Positions 1 to 7,041 of a DNA stretch of 33,436 nucleotides are shown here, piece by piece (the first letter of the stretch is position 1; every line of letters begins with the position of its first letter). The stretch spans positions 1-33,436 of the forward strand of contig JAKAKL010000036.1 in NCBI GenBank assembly GCA_021824565.1. Reading direction: 5' to 3'. A program made the position numbers and the translations under genes. The notes under the pieces were generated by a model that searched no databases, had not been told where the DNA came from, and saw nothing but the letters and a program-made list of their open reading frames with translations. The DNA is from Bacteroidota bacterium (GTDB taxonomy: Bacteria; Bacteroidota; Ignavibacteria; Ignavibacteriales; Ignavibacteriaceae).

Positions 1-1316
1 TCAAGATTACAATGATCGTCGCCGACACAATACCAAACGGGGATCCTGTGTCCCCACCAAAGCTGACGCGAAATGCACCAGTCTTTTATTCCAGCCATCC
101 AGTGCTCATAAGTCTTTACCCAGTGATCGGGATGAAATTTTACTTTTCCTTCTTTAACAACATCAAGCGCCGGTTTAGCAAGCTCATCCATTTTCATAAA
201 CCATTGTTCCGATAAATACGGCTCAATCGGAACGCCGCCGCGTTCGGAATAACCTACTTTGTTTTGATAATCTTCAACCTTGACTAAATCACCGTACTCC
301 TGCAGTCTCTCAACAACTTTCTTACGCGCTTCATATCTATCAAGACCCTGGAATTCCTTAGGCACATTATGATTCAGCGATGCATCATCGTTAAAAATAT
401 TTATTGTCTCAAGCTTATGACGCAAGCCCATTTCATAATCGTTTATATCATGCGCCGGTGTTACTTTTACCGCGCCTGTCCCAAACTGCATATCAACATA
501 TTCATCTGCGAAGATCGGAATTTCTCTATCCGCAATCGGAAGCAAAACTGTTTTGCCTATATATTTTTTATATCGCTCGTCATTTGGATTTACTGCGACG
601 CCCGTATCGCCGAGCATTGTTTCGGGGCGCGTTGTTGCTACCGTTATAAACTCATCCGTAGCGTCAATTCTATATTTAAAATACCACAGCTTCCCGTTAA
701 CCGTTTTATAATTTACTTCTTCATCCGAGATTGCCGATTTGGAAGCGGGGCACCAGTTAACCATTCTGTAGCCGCGGTATATTTTGCCTTCATTATAAAG
801 CTCAACGAACGCTTTCAGAACTTGCTTATAATAATGATCATCCATAGTGAAGCGTTCGCGCTGCCAGTCGCAGCTTACGCCGAGTTTCTTTAGCTGCTGG
901 ATAATTATTCCGCCGTATTTTTTAGTCCAGTCCCAGCAGTGTTTTAGGAATTCATCTCTGCCAATTTCATCTTTTTTAATTCCAAGTTCTTTAAGATAAT
1001 TCGCGACCTTGGTTTCGGTAGCTATCGAAGCGTGGTCTGTTCCGGGCACCCAGCACGCGTTGAAGCCCTGCATTCTTTTTGTTCTTATAAAAATATCCTG
1101 GATGGTATTGTTAAGAATATGACCCATCGTTAAAATGCCGGTAACGTTCGGCGGAGGAATTACGATTGTGTACGGCTTTTTTGATTCATCAACTTCGGAA
1201 TGGAATAAATTATTCTTTAACCAGTACTCATACCATTTATCTTCTACGGCAGAAGGATCGTAAGCTTTAGGAATTTCCGATCCATTAGTAATAGTTTTAG
1301 AGGAATTATCGGGCAT
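1..1316 (-). CDS. valS: Valyl-tRNA synthetase, N-terminal part (cut by window edge)
   Basis: Class I aminoacyl-tRNA synthetase that charges tRNA-Val with valine in the cytoplasm and edits mischarged threonine. About 438 codons are present; the C-terminal half, with the KMSKS loop and anticodon-binding domain, lies beyond position 1. Seen in the translation: the N-terminal block with [14 protein letters not shown] (residues about 19-32), the nucleotide-binding HIGH-type motif as TMGH (residues 63-66) inside [16 protein letters not shown], then [13 protein letters not shown], and the start of the editing domain with [11 protein letters not shown]. The reading frame is open up to the window edge, near RIPVWYC. 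The ATG at 1316 is chosen because the family N-terminus starts just after it; the upstream AAGAGAA is a weak ribosome site. No T-box-like leader was seen upstream. Identification is secure. Confidence 0.95.
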   Translation of the reverse strand, partial: MPDNSSKTITNGSEIPKAYDPSAVEDKWYEYWLKNNLFHSEVDESKKPYTIVIPPPNVTGILTMGHILNNTIQDIFIRTKRMQGFNACWVPGTDHASIATETKVANYLKELGIKKDEIGRDEFLKHCWDWTKKYGGIIIQQLKKLGVSCDWQRERFTMDDHYYKQVLKAFVELYNEGKIYRGYRMVNWCPASKSAISDEEVNYKTVNGKLWYFKYRIDATDEFITVATTRPETMLGDTGVAVNPNDERYKKYIGKTVLLPIADREIPIFADEYVDMQFGTGAVKVTPAHDINDYEMGLRHKLETINIFNDDASLNHNVPKEFQGLDRYEARKKVVERLQEYGDLVKVEDYQNKVGYSERGGVPIEPYLSEQWFMKMDELAKPALDVVKEGKVKFHPDHWVKTYEHWMAGIKDWCISRQLWWGHRIPVWYCVGDDHCNL

Positions 1317-1947
1317 TATGTTCTCTTGTTATTCTAATTGTATGTACAAATATAATTAAAATCTTAGGCAGATGAGATGCTTCAGGTATTGCCCATGCGC
1401 CTTTGGAAGACGCAACGCATATTCCGGTATTTTATAAAACCTATTTTTCTATTAATATTACAACGATGCAAAATTAATCTTTAAAAATTACTGCTTAAGA
1501 CTTTTTTAACATATTTATATTTTTTTCTTGACATGTTATTTCTAAAAAGTTAATTTTGTTCAAGTTGATATAACAAAATTAAAAACTGTATTTATTTTTT
1601 TAATTTTTTATAATCCAGTCGCGGCTGATATTTTACTGCCGTACAAATTCTTCCCTAAAATATTAACCGTAGTATATTCGTTTTCCAGCGGGGTGCGCCC
1701 GTTGTGTTCTTTCTTGCGGGATTCCGCAATGATACTGCAATGCTAAGTTTGTATTGCATGAGTCTTAACCATTTATTTTTTTCTTGCTTATTTCTATTTG
1801 CGAAGTATGTTTGAAGGAAAGCAGGTAAGCGTTACTAAAATGCCGGGATCGTTCACGTTTCAGTCTTGTATTTTTATTCTTATAATGAAGTCCTCTTCAT
1901 TATATTTCATTTCCTACAATACCAATCGCCCTTCTTTTGGAATTTTC
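1317..1947. other. Gene-free region upstream of the repeat array
   Basis: No convincing gene on either strand. The stretch is very AT-rich between about 1440 and 1620. The only structure I can support is a small perfect hairpin, TTGCGG-GATT-CCGCAA, at 1714-1729. The promoter of valS must lie close to 1317-1400, but no clear -10/-35 pair stands out. Confidence 0.5.
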
Positions 1948-2309
1948 CAATTTGTAAAATTAGTAATATGTGACAATCTATCACATCGGAAAGCCGTAAA
2001 ACATTGTAGGAGTGACGAAGCATCACATCGGAAGGGCATAAGACTTTGTAGGAGTGATGAAATGTCACATCGGAAGTGCGTAAAGGATTATAGGTGTGAC
2101 GAACCGTCACATCGGAAAGCCGTAAAACATCGTAGGAGTGACGGAGCATCACATCGGGAGGGCGAAGGACATTATAGGAATGACGATCAATCACATTGGA
2201 AAGGCGTAAACTATTATAGGAGTGATGATGAATCACATCGGAAAGATGTAAAGAGTAGTAGGAGCGACGACCTATCACATCGGAAAGACGCAACAGATTT
2301 TACAAATTG
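1948..2309. repeat. Array of 42-bp repeats bracketed by 13-bp inverted repeats
   Basis: Seven complete 42-bp units start at 1981, 2023, 2065, 2107, 2149, 2191 and 2233, followed by a partial eighth at 2275. Each begins TCACATCGG (one has TCACATTGG, one TCACATCGGG). At every junction the end of one unit and the start of the next form GTGA-N7-TCAC or a near match, the best being ATGTGA-CAATCTA-TCACAT at 1968-1986. The whole block is bounded by CAATTTGTAAAAT (1948-1960) and its perfect reverse complement ATTTTACAAATTG (2297-2309). Because 42 is a multiple of three, long open frames occur on both strands (peptide unit SHRKAVKHCRSDEA on plus), but the only plus start is TTG or an unsupported ATG and the units vary at conserved-looking residues, so coding is not supported. 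Could be a protein-binding array, a small mobile element or a decayed repeat family. Confidence 0.85.
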
Positions 2310-2540
2310 TTTTGCGCCGATCTATTTGAGCTAACAGCAATGAACAGAAATTTATATGATAAGAAGAAATGAAATTAAACATCTCATTAAACAGAAATTT
2401 TGATAATAGAAATTATTTTAAACTAAATAATGGAGCGGCATAAAGCGTGGCACAAGTATGATGCGCATAAAAACAAAAAGCGTGAATATTAATTGTTACG
2501 CTGCGCCCCTATCTATCAATCATGTTAAAAGGTAAGTAAA

Positions 2541-3260
2541 ATGAAAAGCGAGGAAACAGTACGGAATTACTCGATACCCGATCCAGAGGTACCGAAGACG
2601 AGCAGGGTTATTAGAACCAGCTTTCTAAAAGATCAAACAGAGTTTCAGAATTTCGACTCGGATTACGGCGGAACATTCGGCGATGACTGGCTGAACGGCA
2701 TAACCGCTTCAGAGACATGCGGGTCGGATGATGAAGTGGTAGGCGTGCAGACCGCAAAAACAGAGGAAGTACACACAACGCTTGATCGATGCCATCTTAA
2801 AGTCCAGGTAACCAAACGCTTTTTTGAAAAAGCATTTCCCGGCAACGCGGACGTGTTAAAAGAGATCGGTTACCCGAAGTACGACAGCATTAGGAATGAT
2901 CAGGCGAAGATGGAAAAGTTTATGAATAACCTTTACAAGGTTGCCACTAAGTATTCCGTCAATCTGATAGCGGCTAAGTTCACGCAGCATCAGATCGAAG
3001 AAATTCACACGCTCGCATTGCTTCTTTCAGAAACCGATACACAGCAGGAGGATCTGAAGAGAGAGCGCAAAGGCGAAACGGTTAACAGAATAGATATAAA
3101 CAACGCATGCTGGTCTTTTACATCTAAAGTGTTGAGAGACGGTAAATTAATTTTCGCTAATAACCCTGTAAAGAAAAAACTTTACACTTTATATATGAGC
3201 GAGTACACCAGCGACAGCGCACCGGAAACCCCCGCACAACCCACTGAAAATAAAAGCTGA
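2541..3260 (+). CDS. Hypothetical protein, 239 aa, lineage-type family
   Basis: Function unknown. The ATG follows AAAGG at a good distance, and codon use looks normal, so the gene is probably real. No signal peptide or membrane segment is visible. The N-terminal 80 residues are acidic and polar, with a F-x(n)-DSDYGGTFGDDWLNGI block; the middle (about 80-175) is helical in character with FFEKAFPGN, RNDQAKMEKFMNNLYKVATKY and LIAAKFTQHQIEEI; the last 15 residues are rich in Pro, Ser and Thr. The pattern 'FF.KAFPGN...EIG...Y...R..Q..M..F' resembles, from memory, a family of about 240-aa hypothetical proteins that recurs in Bacteroidota and Ignavibacteria genomes; this was not checked. It stands alone between the 42-bp repeat array and a pair of related hairpins, and is followed at once by the first of these. 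Confidence 0.75.
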   Translation: MKSEETVRNYSIPDPEVPKTSRVIRTSFLKDQTEFQNFDSDYGGTFGDDWLNGITASETCGSDDEVVGVQTAKTEEVHTTLDRCHLKVQVTKRFFEKAFPGNADVLKEIGYPKYDSIRNDQAKMEKFMNNLYKVATKYSVNLIAAKFTQHQIEEIHTLALLLSETDTQQEDLKRERKGETVNRIDINNACWSFTSKVLRDGKLIFANNPVKKKLYTLYMSEYTSDSAPETPAQPTENKS

Positions 3261-3269
3261 TATTTACAT

Positions 3270-3291
3270 GCCCACGAACCTCTTCGTGGGC
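3270..3291 (+). terminator. Hairpin after the hypothetical gene, first of a related pair
   Basis: Perfect 9-bp stem GCCCACGAA (3270-3278) and TTCGTGGGC (3283-3291) with loop CCTC, nine bases after the stop codon at 3260. The following sequence is TATTATTAT rather than a T run, so termination is plausible but not certain. The same stem arms recur at 3422-3443. Confidence 0.55.
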
Positions 3292-3361
3292 TATTATTAT
3301 CTCAACAGAAAAAAAATCAAGCTGCTTATTATAAATAACCAGTTGCGTGAATTAGATTGTA

Positions 3362-3397
3362 AGCCGTTCCGCCGAAGGACGGACAGGTGAAACGGCT
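3362..3397. other. Hairpin AGCCGTT/AACGGCT between the paired hairpins
   Basis: Inverted arms AGCCGTT (3362-3368) and AACGGCT (3391-3397) enclose CCGCCGAAGGACGG, itself weakly self-complementary. It lies midway between the two GCCCACGAA hairpins in a stretch without a gene (3292-3655 holds nothing else I can support). Confidence 0.4.
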
Positions 3398-3419
3398 GTA
3401 ATAATATATGCTTTCATAT

Positions 3420-3445
3420 TAGCCCACGAATTAATTCGTGGGCTA
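3420..3445. repeat. 26-bp perfect palindrome sharing arms with hairpin at 3270
   Basis: TAGCCCACGAATT followed directly by its reverse complement. The core GCCCACGAA/TTCGTGGGC arms are the same as at 3270-3291, 150 bp upstream. It may be a terminator for the upstream or convergent transcription, or a member of an intergenic repeat family. Confidence 0.6.
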
Positions 3446-3655
3446 ATAAAATATATCTTTTGTTTACTAACTGTTTCAACAGTTTTCGTTAATTAATTTT
3501 TAATTCACACAAAGATTTTTTACAAAGACTAATTGCCGGAATCAATACATCTTCCTTAAAATTTCCTTTAGCATTATTAAAACTTCATTGCTATTTTTAT
3601 AACGGACGTTCAGTACAAGTTCATAAATAAACATTTAACATCTTGAAAAAATATT

Positions 3656-4897
3656 TTGAATACATTTGAATGGACATATGAGCTTAGATTCATAGTAGCG
3701 CTGGCGCTGGGCTTTTTAATCGGGCTCGAAAGAGAAAGCGCCGGCAGCGAAAGAAAAAGCAAGCTCTTCGCAGGCGTAAGAACTTACACATTGATAAGCT
3801 TATTCGGGTTTGCGTGCGGATGGCTTTTCCATGTAAACGTTGCTTTTGCATTGCCAATTGGAATGCTCTCAATAGCGGCTCTGGCTTTAACGGGATATAT
3901 TTCAAAATTGAAAGAAGGAAGAATCGGCTTAACGAGCGAAGTAGCCGCGCTGCTTACGTTTGCCATCGGCGCGCTGTCAATGCTTGCAGATATATGGCTG
4001 CCTATGGCGCTTGGAATAATCTCAACTCTTCTTCTATCGGAAAAAGCAGAACTTGAAAAATGGGTTGAGCGCCTGGATAAGTCGGAGTTTTTAGCGGTCA
4101 TAAAATTCCTGCTCGTTACATTAATAATTCTGCCCGCTCTGCCGGATCAGAATTACACACAATTTAATCTTAACCCGAGAAACGTCTGGCAAATAGTAAT
4201 AATGGTTTCATCTATTGGGTTCGTCGGATATTTTCTGATGAAAAAGTTTGGTGGGAAAGTTGGTCTATGGCTTTCAGGTTTGCTGGGCGGAATAGTATCG
4301 AGCACAGCGGTGAGCATTGCAGTCGGACGAATTGCAAAGAACGATCCGGCGCAAAGCAGGAACGCGCTTCAAGCCTCGCTTCTCGCAAGCAGCGTAATGT
4401 ACATTAGAATTTTAATTATAATCTGGCTTATAAATCCTGCAAGCATATTTTTTCTCTGGTGGAAATTTATTTTACTCGGTTTGATCGGTACGGCATTGTC
4501 GTTCGGACTTAAACAAGATGTTGCACACGCAAACGAACATTCAGTGTCTACACTTCAGAACCCGTTTGAAATTAAACCGGCGATACTGTTTGCGGGTCTG
4601 TTTGTTATCCTTTCTGTGGCGACAATACTTGTAAAAAACTTTTTCGGCAACGGCGGACTTTTAACGCTATCGGCAATTGTCGGCGTTACCGATATCGATC
4701 CGTTTATTCTTTCGCTTGTACAAGGCTCAAAGCCATTGGAAGCGGTAGTTGTCTCGGCAATTATAATGGCGATGATGAGCAACACTATAATTAAATCGAT
4801 ATACTTTGCCGCTCAAGCAAAAGATATACGAAAAGAGACTTACTTGCGTTACGGCATCTGGGCTGCACTTCATATACCGCTGATTATTTTAATGTGA
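3656..4897 (+). CDS. MgtC/SapB family membrane protein with DUF4010 domain
   Basis: Integral inner-membrane protein of 413 aa. Residues about 8-140 match the MgtC/SapB domain, including the hallmark ALGFLIGLERES near the N-terminus, LFAGVRTYTLISLFG, and several hydrophobic helices. Residues about 170-400 fit the DUF4010 domain that is commonly fused to MgtC in proteins of this length, with SGLLGGIVSSTAVSIAVGR in the middle and a C-terminal block GLLTLSAIVGVTDIDPFILSL. MgtC proteins are linked to growth in low magnesium and to ATP synthase or phosphate control in some pathogens, but the DUF4010 fusions have no firm function. The start is TTG at 3656; no ATG suits the conserved N-terminus and there is no clear ribosome site. 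It is a single gene, separated by 98 bp from the cytochrome downstream. Confidence 0.85.
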   Translation: MNTFEWTYELRFIVALALGFLIGLERESAGSERKSKLFAGVRTYTLISLFGFACGWLFHVNVAFALPIGMLSIAALALTGYISKLKEGRIGLTSEVAALLTFAIGALSMLADIWLPMALGIISTLLLSEKAELEKWVERLDKSEFLAVIKFLLVTLIILPALPDQNYTQFNLNPRNVWQIVIMVSSIGFVGYFLMKKFGGKVGLWLSGLLGGIVSSTAVSIAVGRIAKNDPAQSRNALQASLLASSVMYIRILIIIWLINPASIFFLWWKFILLGLIGTALSFGLKQDVAHANEHSVSTLQNPFEIKPAILFAGLFVILSVATILVKNFFGNGGLLTLSAIVGVTDIDPFILSLVQGSKPLEAVVVSAIIMAMMSNTIIKSIYFAAQAKDIRKETYLRYGIWAALHIPLIILM

Positions 4898-4995
4898 TCT
4901 TAATTCTTAAGAACAAGAAACCCACTGTTTAACTGCCGTTCAATTATTATATTCGCTGCAAATTTATTCCACTTTATTTTTTTACGAGGTTGTTC

Positions 4996-6183
4996 ATGGT
5001 TTATAAAAAATCTTCAGGAAAGCTGTTCCTTTTTTTAAGCGGATTATTAATCATCTCTCTATCCTATGGATTTGGAGGAAAAAACTTAAACGAATTGAAG
5101 CATAAAGAGTCTTCAAAAGAAAATTTATCTCTAAAAAACAAAACATTAAAAATTTATTCTCCATCTGTAGGTGAAAAGCCTGCAGAAGAAGTCTATAAAA
5201 ATATAAAGGTCTTCAAAGGACTGCCTGCTTCAAGACTATTGCCAACAATGCATTTTATTGAAGCTTCTCTAGGCGCTGACTGCGGCGACTGTCATGTTCA
5301 CGATAAAGTAAAAGGCTGGGAGTTTGACAGCGATGCTAAGCCAGGCAAGAAAAAAGCAAGAAAGATGATCGAAATGATGAATGACATTAACGAGCATCAT
5401 TTCATGGGACACCAGGAAGTAACTTGCTATACTTGTCATCGCGGCAAATTTAATCCGCAAACCGTGCCCGCATTGTTGACTCTTCCTCTAAAAACAGAGG
5501 AAAGAAAAGATGAAGATATAAAAGTTGCAAATAGACTAAACACTGCCGGTGATATCATTGCGAAATATTTAAAAGCAATCGGCGGGAAAGATGCTTATCA
5601 AAAAATTACTTCTTTAAAATTTGAAGGCAGCACTTTAAATGAAGAAGGAAAAGAAATGCCGGTTACAATTTATCAGAAGGCGCCTGACAAGCTATTAATG
5701 GTAACACAAAATCATTGGGGAGAATTATCCCGCGGCTACAACGGAGAGATCGGCTGGTTCAAAGCCGGACAAAGAGAAGATAAAGTTGACGGCGATAATT
5801 TAAATCTTTTAAAAGATGCAGCAGAATTTTATAAAAACATCAACATAGATAAAGATTATTCCAATTTAAGATTAAGCGACATCGTTGTAGTCGATGGTGA
5901 TACGGCGTATGAAGTCAAAGGCACGCTATCAGCTTATTTAAATGATAAGCTTTACTTTGACGTAAACACCGGTTTATTAATCAGAAGGATTGAATATGAT
6001 AACACACCTCTGGGTAATCTTCAGGTGCAGACTGATTATAAAGATTATCGAAATGTTGACGGAGTTTTAATTCCATTCACGGTTCATACTGCAGGATATG
6101 AAACAAACCAAACAACGAACTTTACTAACATTACAGCGAACAGAGAAATAGCCGATAATATATTTGACATGCCGGCAAAATAA
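4996..6183 (+). CDS. Two-haem c-type cytochrome with C-terminal lipoprotein-sorting-like domain
   Basis: Exported electron carrier of 395 aa. An N-terminal hydrophobic segment (residues about 9-25) after MVYKKSSGK looks like a signal peptide or anchor. Two haem c attachment motifs are visible: CGDCH at 96-100 and CYTCH at 144-148, with FKGLPASRLLPTMHFIEASLGADCGDCH and VTCYTCHRGKFNPQ, the pattern of the photosynthetic reaction centre cytochrome c subunit family, a domain also found in non-phototrophs. Residues about 170-395 form a second domain, beginning IAKYLKAIGGKDAYQKITSLKFEGS, like the LolA/outer-membrane lipoprotein-sorting fold. Start is ATG 4996, because GAGG at 4986-4989 sits six bases upstream; a TTG six bases earlier overlaps that site. 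The partner and redox role are unknown. A strong hairpin follows. Confidence 0.85.
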   Translation: MVYKKSSGKLFLFLSGLLIISLSYGFGGKNLNELKHKESSKENLSLKNKTLKIYSPSVGEKPAEEVYKNIKVFKGLPASRLLPTMHFIEASLGADCGDCHVHDKVKGWEFDSDAKPGKKKARKMIEMMNDINEHHFMGHQEVTCYTCHRGKFNPQTVPALLTLPLKTEERKDEDIKVANRLNTAGDIIAKYLKAIGGKDAYQKITSLKFEGSTLNEEGKEMPVTIYQKAPDKLLMVTQNHWGELSRGYNGEIGWFKAGQREDKVDGDNLNLLKDAAEFYKNINIDKDYSNLRLSDIVVVDGDTAYEVKGTLSAYLNDKLYFDVNTGLLIRRIEYDNTPLGNLQVQTDYKDYRNVDGVLIPFTVHTAGYETNQTTNFTNITANREIADNIFDMPAK

Positions 6184-6194
6184 TTAATAAAATA

Positions 6195-6225
6195 AAGGAC
6201 GGCAGCAAAAGCCGTCCTTACTTAT
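6195..6225 (+). terminator. Rho-independent-type terminator after cytochrome gene
   Basis: Perfect 9-bp stem AAGGACGGC (6195-6203) and GCCGTCCTT (6211-6219) with a 7-base loop, starting 12 bases after the stop codon. The tail ACTTATTT is only moderately T-rich. Confidence 0.75.
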
Positions 6226-6295
6226 TTCCATCCAAGTCAACCCGAAAAATTCCAAAATATTTTGATAGAGGAGCAATTTTGATTAATTTTGCGCC

Positions 6296-6368
6296 GCACC
6301 CTTAGCTCAGTTGGTAGAGCATCTGACTCTTAATCAGCAGGTCGCGGGTTCGAGTCCCGCAGGGTGCA
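6296..6368 (+). tRNA. tRNA-Lys (anticodon CTT)
   Basis: A full cloverleaf: acceptor GCACCCT (6296-6302) pairs with AGGGTGC (6361-6367); D-arm GCTC-AGTTGGTA-GAGC; anticodon loop CTCTTAA giving anticodon CTT, as in lysine tRNAs; T-arm GCGGG-TTCGAGT-CCCGC. The CCA end is not encoded. No second tRNA is adjacent. The overlapping minus-strand frame that reads VHPAGLEPATC is only the antisense of this tRNA. Confidence 0.97.
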
Positions 6369-6376
6369 CAAGGAAA

Positions 6377-6407
6377 CCTTCAAAACGTATTGTTTTGAGG
6401 GTTTTTT
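6377..6407 (+). terminator. Terminator after tRNA-Lys
   Basis: Ten-base stem CCTTCAAAAC (6377-6386) and GTTTTGAGGG (6392-6401, one G-T pair), followed by TTTTTT at 6402-6407, nine bases beyond the tRNA. Confidence 0.85.
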
Positions 6408-6685
6408 GTTTTGTGAGTCTTAAAGAGTCCTGATGATTTTTAGATTTAAAGTAAGGACTGAATAGGGACTTTTTCAGATTGTACTTTATCCCACCGAACA
6501 TAAATATGATGAATACATAATTAAGAAAGTTCGAGGCTGTAACACATCTAAAACTTAATGCTGTTTTCATCTGACAATTTATTTTTTTGTTATACCGATT
6601 AGAACTTTTTCATACACTTAACTTATAGAATATTAATCCGCAATTGAAAACTTATATATGCCTAAATTGAGGAGGACGAAGATAT

Positions 6686-6988
6686 TTAAGGATTAAAGAA
6701 TAATATTTGCCCCGTACCGGCATGCCTAATAACTTCATACGATATTGTACCGAACATGGTTGTGAATCTATAAAATATATGACTTCCTATTTCATAATTA
6801 GGCGGACTTAGTGCTACAGGATAAAATCCAATGATATTAAGAACTAACCGTAATGCCATTGCGCTATCATCATCATAGCCGCTAAAACCAAAGGGGTCAT
6901 TTTTATGCCATAAGTTTATTGTCTCTCTTACTCTTCTTTGTATAAAAAAGTATTTCGTAACACCGCCGCTATTAAATTTGGTATCCGT
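6686..6988 (-). pseudogene. Remnant of a second GH92 glycosidase gene
   Basis: An open frame of about 100 codons without a sensible start, bounded by stops at 6989-6991 and 6686-6688. Its translation carries FGFSGYDDDSAMALRLVLN and IIGFYPVALSPPNYEIGS. This matches the C-terminal signature of GH92 enzymes, seen in the intact neighbour as SGNDDCGQMSAWFLF and MGIYPFCPSNNFYVIGT. The fragment lies directly downstream of that intact gene on the same strand. The rest of the enzyme is absent: the catalytic region upstream of the signature is missing and the end is out of register. It is best read as what is left of a tandem duplicate or a neighbouring paralogue. The overall similarity to the neighbour is limited to the motif, so divergence is old. 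The region 6408-6685 holds nothing I can support. Confidence 0.65.
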
Positions 6989-7041
6989 TTAAAATCTTTT
7001 TTATAGATAAATTTCTTTCATACATCTTTGCGCAGTAATTC

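Noticed and set aside
369-893. Plus-strand frame of 174 aa inside valS
   Set aside because: It is the shadow of the valS frame on the other strand and has no domain or ribosome site.
1968-1986. ATGTGA-N7-TCACAT as a CRP/FNR site
   Set aside because: The half-site spacing is seven, not the six of CRP, the motif repeats eight times, and no CRP-regulated gene follows. Kept only as a palindrome of the array.
1948-2309. CRISPR array
   Set aside because: Units are contiguous and diverged along their whole length, without unique spacers, and no cas gene is in the window.
1798-2334. Plus-strand frame of 178 aa and minus-strand frame of 128 aa over the 42-bp array
   Set aside because: Both exist only because the period is a multiple of three. 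The plus frame starts at TTG with no ribosome site, and the array's structure (palindromes, terminal inverted repeat) explains the sequence better.
6334-6570. Minus-strand frame of 78 aa ending VHPAGLEPATC
   Set aside because: It is the antisense of tRNA-Lys, a well-known false call, and carries no domain of its own.
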